64,000 bases of DNA from Carnegiea gigantea (taxonomy: Eukaryota; Streptophyta; Magnoliopsida; Caryophyllales; Cactaceae): positions 20,001-84,000 of the forward strand of contig JAKOGI010002747.1 in the NCBI GenBank assembly GCA_029747015.1, written 5' to 3'. Numbering within the stretch: the first letter of the stretch is position 1; the number at the start of each line of letters is the position of its first letter. A program made the position numbers and the translations under genes. A model generated the notes under the pieces. It was not told the origin of the DNA, ran no database searches, and worked only from the letters and a program-made list of their open reading frames with translations. Positions 56,859-64,000 of this stretch are shown piece by piece.

Positions 56859-59848
56859 AAAAAATATAAATTACAGAAGTTGTACCCTTGTACGTTCGTA
56901 TTTGTGCCGTTCCGTATACCAAAAAATGATACGACACTGCTACATCAAGAATATATGAGTAATTCCTCTTGAAATAAATTGATTCTTAGTTGAGGAATTC
57001 ATTTTCCACGTCCATTTTTATGTTATGTTAAAGAAGTGATTGTATATGCTAATTTGCCAGGTCTAGTAATCAGTGGCTTCTCTTCATGTTTGTATATTTG
57101 CCAGGCCTAGTAAATAATCAGTGGTTTTAAGACAGGTGATTTTCAATTCAGTTGACTTTCGATCAGTTGATACTTAATCTAATAAACTTATGTTGCAAAG
57201 AAAAATAAACTTTAGTGGAAGATGTTTAGGTTGGATTCAGTTCGTTTCAGTTTTCCAGTCCTCTTTGAATTAGTTATATTGGGTGTCAGATCGATTATAA
57301 ACTCGGGTCATTTAGGTTAAAATTTGACTTCTTTTATGCTAGGTGTTCCATCCAACATTCATAAGTTGAACAATTGAAAAATAATAGAATATTTAATGCA
57401 AAGAATTAATATAACGTTTAGTTAGATGCAATCAACCCTGTAATGCAAATAAGTTTGTAATTGTGTTTTGATTACCTTATTTGGTTGCATAAGAGTATTG
57501 TTGATAAAAGAACTATTTTATAATTATGATTACTATAAACTAAGTACTCATAATTGTATTGCAAAGTTGATTGCATTATATGACTATTACATTATGTTCA
57601 ACCAAACATCACATAAAGGTCAATAGATGCATAACTCTTTAGGGTAGCCTAATGTTGGACGTCTTTAATTAGATTGCGTACTTGTGTAAAACCCTGTACA
57701 CCAACTTGTCCCAAGCCCGAAAGCACACAGTAAACAATATGCAACCCAGCGAAAATTTCATGCAATCCGAAGCAATTAAATATTTTTCTGTGCAAATTTT
57801 CAACTCAGGCAATGTGGGTATTGGTCAGGATTTGAGTTATAATTTTTAGGGTCCCAGGTTTGACGCTCTTTAAGAAGCTGTGGAATTTTTTTTAAAAGAT
57901 TTTTGCCCCTAGCTTGTTTCTTTCTTTCTTTCTTTTTTTTTTTGGGGGACAAAATTTTCTAACTTTTTGTCTTGAAAAAAAAAATCTAGTAGTCGTAGTT
58001 GACAAAATGTTCACAACTTGTTCACAAAAAATGGGCACGCTGAACAAATTATGTGTTCAGAAAAAGTTAACTTAATATTCATAAAATGTTAATCTATTGT
58101 CCACAAAACAGTAATCTATTGTTCACTGAAACCTTAAAACTTCTTCTCACTAAGTTTCTATGGTTCACCAATAACTCTTCTATTATTTGCAAAAAGGTAC
58201 GTATTGTTAACAAAATATTAACATATTTTTCACAAAAATAGAAACATATTGCTCGACTGGTTACCAAAAGCTTTTACTTTTATTTAATATATTCTATCAC
58301 TCAACGTTTGGCCTTACATCGTATTTTGTCCAACAAAAATTATTGATAAAAACGATGATATATTGTTCATAAAAAACTAATTGCAAATAAAAAATATTCA
58401 ATTGTCCACAAAAAGTTAACTTATTTTTCACAAAACGTTAACCTACCGTTTACAAAATATTTTGAGAAAAACAATTAAGGCTTAAAATTATTTAAAAAGT
58501 GAATAATATTATGAATAAAAAAATCACATATATAATCTTTTTTAAGAATATTATTCACCTATTCACACATAAGATTCACATGTTGCTCACAAAAACTTGA
58601 CTCATTGTTCACAAAAAGTTCATAAGTTGCTCACAAAACTTGACCCTATCATTCACAAAATATAAAGGGTAGTGTCTAACTTTCGCCCTCAGCCCTTGCA
58701 AAGAAATTCCTCTGTCCTCCCTCCTCGCTAAATGTTTGTGGTGCCGATGAAAAATCGACAAGAGGGGTTCCCTGGTGGTCGGAAAACTATGTTGATTCTT
58801 ATATGACCACCATTGTGCCTCATTGTTGGTGGCTGAAGGATCTTCGCGCTGTTTACTATTTCAGTTAGTTGAAGATGTGAGATGGAACTCCTTGAGATAG
58901 GGTTTGCGACTTAAAACTGCGAGAAGGAGAGTCACCACCATTCAATGACTATGGATTGAAAGAGAAGGCGTTAGAAGCAATGACGACAGTGACCCAAAAA
59001 AAAAAAAAAAAAAAAAAACTTGAAGCTAGTCTAACGCATCGTAAATTAATTGGGTGGTTTAATACAAATGCTAATGAATGGCAGCAGGTGTACAGGAAAA
59101 GAAGTGCCTAGGTGAATTTCATTTTTCACCAAAGACTGCTAGAAATATTTAGTTGTGATTTGTCAAGTGCCTTAATTTTTTAGTAGTTAATATCAATGGT
59201 GGTAAATATATGAGCTTAATTCAAATTTAAATTCAAAATAATGCACCAAGATCATATTAAATTTTTTCGTTTAATAAGTTGGATAGTTTGTACATAATTC
59301 AATTTGGATCAGTCGACTTTAGGCAAGAAAAATAGGAAAACTCAGTGTCAGATCAAATAATCTTTCTTGTGCAATCCTTTATTTTTATTTGCTAGGTTGT
59401 ATGAATTAACTAATCAGATTGGACATACTTTTACTATATTCAATTTTCAAGATTTAAGGCATATTTATCTATAAAATTAATGCATATTTACATTGTTGTA
59501 AGTTGAAAATTTTCAATATTTGTGAAATCAAAACAATATTCAAATTTATTAGTCATGCATCTTTTGAACTACACTGTTAGGCTAATGAAGGGCTCCTCCA
59601 CTAGGCCTCGGAGTTTCACCTGCATTTGATATATATAGAGTAGTATTCAATTCGAAAAAAATGTGGAAAACAATAAAAAATGATGAGTGGATGACGGATA
59701 AACAGCTCAACGAAATGAGGGACTAGGGTGATGTTCCACCCGATTCATCACCTGTTGAACCATATGCTCATTTATTATCCGTTTGTATTTAATTGTTTGT
59801 CAATATTAGATGAATATATACTTGTAATTATTAACAAATGCAATATAA
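56859..59848. other. Spacer with degenerate TTCACAAAA repeats
   Basis: No gene recognised. From about 58000 to 58670 variants of TTGTTCACAAAAAGTTAAC recur some twenty times at irregular spacing. 58700-58985 is less AT-rich and ends in an A24 run (58996-59019), which might be a retroposon tail, but no parent sequence or duplication was identified. The small frame at 59728-59931 is not supported by any motif. Confidence 0.5.
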
Positions 59849-60349
59849 CATTGATAGGAAGAATTGAAGTTTTAATATTTATAATTTCAAGTGCAAGGTT
59901 TATCATCGAGTACTTGAAGTATCGTTCATAGGAAGTTGAGTTTCAAGTACCGGAGTTTGCTCAAGTGCTTCAATCCACACTAAACAAAATGGAAATGAAA
60001 GACAAGCTAAATAAAGCTAATAAACACAAAAGAAGAGGATTGAGATTGTGATTTGACCAATTGACAATTCAAGTAGTCAACACGAGTCCCTACCCTACCA
60101 AATCTATACCAACAACTAGAGATGGTTGGTTGCACCATTAAAAACTATCCAAGCCCTCTCTCAAGGGTCATGAGCTAGTCTAATTAGTCTAAAAACCTAT
60201 TTTCATAGGGTTAGTCTAATTAGACCGTAAGATTAGCAGCCCTCAGACCCAGCTAGGCTCGAAAGTATTTTCATGTCCAAATCCTGGCCAATCTCTCTCC
60301 CATACTAGCTAGTTAGCCTCACCTTTTGGCATAAGTCAACTGATAAGTG
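59849..60349 (-). mobile_element. Tat-like LTR, 3' portion
   Basis: Closely follows 42008-42480 (TTTTAATATTTATAA, CAAGTGCAAGGT.TATC.TCGAGTACTTGA, CCAAGCCCTCTCTCAAGGGTCA, CCTATTTTCAT.GGGTT), on the minus strand. Its outer end is TGATAGG (59854 region). It breaks off at 60349, where a second LTR in the opposite orientation begins. Confidence 0.65.
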
Positions 60350-61265
60350 CTTAACGTATATATTATTTTAGGGTGATTTTTCTACATTTTTAGGAGAATT
60401 ATGTGCTTTATGCTATGATTTATACCCTTATTCTCAATTTATCCTTGGGTATAGCTGTTTGATGTATTTTACAGGATTTTTAGTCTTTTTACCCAACATT
60501 TGACCCTAAACGAGTATATTTTGACTCCTCACGGATCCCCCTAAGCTCCTATGCCCGTGGAGCAAGAAAAGAGTAGAAAATCGATTTCAGCATAGACCAC
60601 GGTCGGATCATGGTAAATAGAGAAACTATTGCCTCTTCATTTTCCCTCATCGTGTGGCTGAGGTTGATTGAGTTTTTCTATAAATAGGGCGCCCTCAGCA
60701 GCAGAAAGCACCCCATCATCCCATATTATACTCCTTTCCTCTCTTTAAGTAGATTGGGATTAGTTTAGATTAGGGAGAGAGTGAGATAAAGTTGAAATGA
60801 AGACTTGTAAGGATTCCATCCCGAATTTGCACGACCGTTTAAGCCTGATTTTTGGAGGAGCAATTCTTGTCTCTTCTCTCTTCTCTTCTCTTTTCCTCTT
60901 TGGATTTATCATTTTAGAGTAGCTAATTGTTTAATCTTTGATCATGTATGAGTAGTTAATTTTTGTCTAGAGATTTATTAGTTTATGAAAGCATAGTTGG
61001 ATCATATTTTAATTAATAGAATTGTGCTTATTTTCATAATTCGTTTGATTTTGTTCCATCAAGTATTTGATATGTTGTAAGGTGATTTATGGGCAAAATT
61101 TACTTGCACACTTGAAACAATCGAGTGAACATTCGAAAGACGACATTTGATTATTGGGCTGCTTGAATATACTTAGCATAACTTTGTCTCAAAAGAGAGA
61201 TTTATATGTTAGGAGGGCTAGTAAGTAATCGAATATATTAAACTTGGATTAAGTCAAATTAGCCT
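60350..61265 (+). mobile_element. Second Tat-like LTR, 5' portion
   Basis: Starts TGATAAGTGCTTAACG, has a TATA box (TTTTTCTATAAATAGGGCGC, near 60677-60690), a downstream TTAGTTTAGATTAGGGAGAG leader-like stretch and CGAAAGACGACATTTGATTA, all usual in Tat-lineage LTRs. It is cut at 61265 by the Ty1/copia array; the rest is not in the window. Confidence 0.6.
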
Positions 61266-61795
61266 TATTAGGAATAATATTAGAGTAATAATAATAGCGG
61301 AAGCGATAGGATGAGTTAGAGATTCAGAAGTCAAGTGAATAACAGAAAACAGAAATAAGAAGACAAGAAATTTAACGTGGAAAACCCAATGCGGGAAAAA
61401 CCACGGACGGCGACAGTAGCAAAACAATTCACTATGAGCAAGAAGAATACAACACGATCACAATCACTACAGTGATTTGATCTAAGAGCAGAATTACAAC
61501 CTCTCTATTGTAATCTCTCACAAAGTACTTCTACCTCTCAATGTATGTATGAGTACTGGAGTGATTTTAGATCCTAGGTATGTCCCCTTTATATAGGGGC
61601 AGGAAGGCTAGGATGAGGAAACCCTAGCCACCACGGTATCTTGATCACCAAACCTCATCTTTCCAAAAAAAAAAAAAATCTTCAACCCAAAATATGAAAA
61701 TAATATAATTTCCATAATATAGAAGATCTCAAACACACAATATGATCTTAGATTCCAAGTAGCCGGTAAAAGGGATTTGGGCTATAAACCCAACA
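61266..61795 (-). repeat. 3' LTR of the copia derivative
   Basis: 530 bp; the outermost base pair is altered (TATTAGG instead of TGTTAGG). The TATA box on the minus strand is CCTATATAAAGG (61585-61597), with an 8 bp CCCCTATA symmetric context. Ends against the polypurine stretch CCAAGGTGGAGAT (61796-61808, minus). Confidence 0.9.
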
Positions 61796-61842
61796 ATCTC
61801 CACCTTGGACCAAAATCCAACACTGCTCTCTGACTCCGTCAT

Positions 61843-61892
61843 CGCACCCCGAAGGGTGATGCCCCTTCCAAGGGGCAATGCCCCGAAGGGCG
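61843..61892 (-). ncRNA. Cluster of three GC-rich hairpins, two with UUCG loops
   Basis: In the element's transcript sense: GCCC-UUCG-GGGC (61880-61891), GCCCCUU-GG-AAGGGGC (61861-61876) and CACCC-UUCG-GGGUG (61845-61858), separated by two or three bases. C(UUCG)G is an exceptionally stable tetraloop. They stand about 40 bases before the 3' LTR and are kept in the second copy (63843-63892). An RNA element (packaging, dimerisation or 3' processing) is an inference. Confidence 0.5.
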
Positions 61893-61893
61893 C

Positions 61894-63234
61894 TCAAATA
61901 CTGCGAATACCAACTAAGTCCAAGCAATGCTTGAACTTAGTTCTGGGAGATGACTTATATGAACCTTTGTTCATATAACCTGTCGTAGTAGATGCCTGCA
62001 AGACATAGAGGCCTCCTTGCCTCAAACCCTTCAGTAGAATCCGACTGTCCTTCGAGACCTTCAGAACTCCACCTTCAGCTGAATATTTGCACCCCTTGGA
62101 TTCAAGGGTGCCTAAAGAGATGAGGTTACGCTTCAAGTCAGGAACCTGACGAACATTCGATAAGGTCCTGACAACACCATCATGAGTCTTGATTTTAACA
62201 GTACCAATTCCAGTTACATTAAATTGGGCATTATTGCCCATGTGAATAACAGTTGAATCAACTGGATCATATGTTGAAAACCAGTCCTTGTGAGGACACA
62301 TATGATAGGTACACCCAGAATCAAGAATCCAATCAGAATCGCTCCCCCCTTCAGTAGAGGTAGCAAACAGAACGTCACCATCAGAATCAGATTCAGCAAA
62401 CGAAGTTTCAGCAGGCTCAGGAGAATTGTCTTCTTCTTTCTCCTTCTTCTTTTGCAGTTTCCAACAGTTAGCAACAATATGACCCAATTTACCACAGTAA
62501 TTGCAGGTCTTACCAGCATGAGAATTTTTAGACTTAGAACGGTTCTTACTCCTATTACCGTTCTCCTTTTCAGTTGTTGTACCCCTTACTGCTAATCCCT
62601 CAGCAGAATCAGCATGAATGTCAAGATCAAACTTCTCCTTAGATAACAGGTTTGACTTAACATCCTCAAACGATATAGTATTAGAATTACTATATAGCAT
62701 AATCTCCTTAAAGTGTTTATAAGAAGGGGGTAACGACACAACAAGCAAAATAGCCTTATCTCATCCTCAACTTTCACATCTAGACTCTCCAAGTCAACAA
62801 GAATAGAGTTAAACTCATTCAAATGCTTTTGGACAGGGGTACCTTCAGCCATACGAAAGGTATACAACCTTTCCTTCAAACGGATCTTGTTGGCGAGACT
62901 CTTCGTCATGTAGGTTCCTCCAGCCGAGCCCAAAGATCCACCACAGTTGTCTTATCAAGCACCTCTCGCAGGACATGTGGTGCCAAGCACAACTGTATGG
63001 CTGAAACCGCTTTCAGCTCCAGTTCCTCCCATTCGTCCTCCGTCAACGACCCACGTCTCTTCTTTACATCTTCAGCCCACTGTTCTTCTGTCATCTTCTC
63101 AGGTTTCACGTGAGGTCCCTTCAGAACCTTCCACAACCCGTACTGAATGAGAACTGCTCTCATCTGCACCTTCCAGAGATTAAAACTAATCTCCCATCGA
63201 ATTTTTGAATATCTACCCTCATGATAGAAGACAT
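61894..63234 (-). pseudogene. Copia derivative gag-protease, three frameshifts
   Basis: ATG at 63234 (MSSIMRVDIQKFDG), 13 bases after the primer site. Frame shifts near 63185 into a gag stretch (MRAVLIQYGLWKVLKG, WEELELKAVSAIQLCLAP), again near 62925 (LKERLYTFRMAEGTPVQKHL) and again near 62752 into the longest piece, 284 codons ending at 61894. This last holds the gag end (LPPSYKHFKEIMLY), one CCHC knuckle (CNYCGKLGHIVANC), an acidic linker, and the protease active site DWILDSGCTYHMCP, then VRQVPDLKRNLISLGTLE and an end shortly after LYVLQAST. In complete copia pol the integrase zinc finger (HxRLGH) would follow within about 30 residues; here the frame closes, marking the deletion. Confidence 0.87.
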
Positions 63235-63246
63235 CCTATAACCAAA

Positions 63247-63258
63247 GCTCTGATACCA
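63247..63258 (-). other. Primer-binding site (initiator-Met tRNA), copia derivative
   Basis: Minus-strand TGGTATCAGAGC two bases after the LTR end AACA. Confidence 0.92.
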
Positions 63259-63260
63259 CT

Positions 63261-63790
63261 TGTTAGGAATAATATTAGAGCAATAATAATAGCGGAAGCG
63301 ATAGGATGAGTTAGAGATTCAGAATTCAAGTGAATAACAGAAAACAGAAATAAGAAGACAAGAGATTTAACGTAAAAAACCCAATGCGGGAAAAATCACG
63401 GACGACGACAGCACCAGAACAATTTACTATGAGCAGGAAGAATACAACACGATCACAATCACCATAGTGATTTGATCAAAGAGCAGAATTACAACCTCTC
63501 TATTGTAATCTCTCACAAAGTACTTCTATCTCTCAGCGTATGTATGAGTATTGGAGTGATTTTAGATCCTAGGTATGTCCCCTTTATATAGGGGCAGGAA
63601 GACTAGGATGAGGAAACCCTAGCCACCACGGTATCTTGATCACCAAACCTCATCTTTCCAAAAAAGAAAAAAATCTTCAACCCAAAATATGAAAATAATA
63701 TAATTTCCATAATATAGAAGATCTCAAACACACAATATGATCTTAGATTCCAAGTAGCCGGTAAAAAAGATTTGGGCCATAAAACCAACA
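63261..63790 (-). repeat. LTR between the two copia derivative copies
   Basis: 530 bp, the same length as 61266-61795 and nearly identical. It is the 5' LTR for the copy on the left and, by its position before the polypurine tract at 63791, the 3' LTR for the copy on the right. Confidence 0.9.
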
Positions 63791-64000
63791 ATCTCTACCT
63801 TAGACCAAAATCCAACACTGCTCTCTGACTCCGTCATCACACCCCGAAGGGTGACGCCCCTTCCAAGGGGCAATGCCCCGAAGGGCGCTCAAATACTGCG
63901 AATACCAACTAAGTCCAAGCAATGCTTGAACTTAGCTCTGGGAGATGACTTATATGAACCTTTCCTTCATATAGCCTGTCACAGTAGATGCCTGCAAGAC
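63791..64000 (-). mobile_element. Second copia derivative copy, 3' end of internal region
   Basis: Matches 61796-62002 almost base for base, including the hairpin cluster and the join between the protease frame and the 3' non-coding end. It therefore shares the same integrase-RT deletion. Continues beyond the window. Confidence 0.88.

Larger units (their letters stand above)
61266..63790 (-). mobile_element. Ty1/copia gag-protease derivative (TR-GAG-like)
   Basis: LTRs of 530 bp at 61266-61795 and 63261-63790 (TGTTGGGTTTATAG...TATTCCTAACA in sense), primer site 63247-63258, and an internal region of only 1465 bp that codes for gag and protease and then goes straight to the 3' non-coding end. 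Integrase, RT and RNase H are absent. A second copy's internal region starts immediately right of 63790 with the same 3' structure, so the middle LTR is shared or two copies are juxtaposed. It inserted into the Tat-like LTR at 61265. Confidence 0.87.

Noticed and set aside
61894..63234. A novel host gene with zinc knuckle and protease motif
   Set aside because: Flanking LTRs, primer site and polypurine tract show it is retrotransposon gag-protease.

Overview
The window is dicot-type plant nuclear DNA: AT-rich, no operons, plant tRNA-primed LTR retrotransposons, endogenous caulimovirid sequence, plant LINE/SINE/MITE families, and one intron-less plant subtilase gene. I cannot name the species from sequence alone. 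Nearly everything is transposon-derived. The only convincing intact host gene is the secreted subtilisin-like protease at 53123-55477. I saw no tRNA, rRNA or CRISPR locus.

Layout. 1-1530: Ty1/copia RT-RNase H remnant (minus). 1530-1667 and 11509-11790: the two halves of a broken subtilase paralogue, split by a 9.8 kb Sirevirus-type Ty1/copia element (1668-11508, minus, TSD AGAAG) that carries gag, a deleted pol, and a third, envelope-like reading frame. 11791-15539: AT-rich spacer with a diverged tandem duplication and a TA microsatellite. 15540-22420 and 23010-31307: two head-to-tail, decayed endogenous pararetrovirus copies (minus) with domain order coat-movement-protease-RT-RNase H plus a downstream region. 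Both copies end in the arms of a long inverted repeat that looks like the viral leader hairpin; copy 2 is broken by a LINE 3' fragment.

31310-49110 is a deep nest. A LINE (31310-35126 plus 48589-49110) is split by an Athila-like Ty3/gypsy element (35127-48588). That element carries only gag and protease, and its gag is split by a 5.3 kb solo-LTR-like element (39040-44315, TSD TCAAC) full of tandem arrays. Inside one array lies another LTR (42008-43448). Two ~100 bp SINEs of one family have perfect target duplications. 49110-53060 holds a Tourist-like MITE and two copies of a foldback element built from CAACCCACTTCAACC-like repeats; the second ends about 60 bp before the subtilase start codon. 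After the subtilase come a non-autonomous hAT element (55659-56850, 8 bp TSD), unassigned spacer, two abutting Tat-like LTR pieces (59849-61265), and a gag-protease-only Ty1/copia derivative (61266-63790) that shares an LTR with a second copy running off the right edge.

How it fits together: two subtilase copies in the same orientation, about 42 kb apart, suggest an ancestral local duplication. One copy survived; the other was truncated and used as a retroelement target. The intervening DNA grew by nested insertion whose order can be read from the interruptions and duplications. Several elements are non-autonomous (gag-protease only) and none of the LTR elements keeps an intact RT, so any mobility would need helper elements elsewhere.
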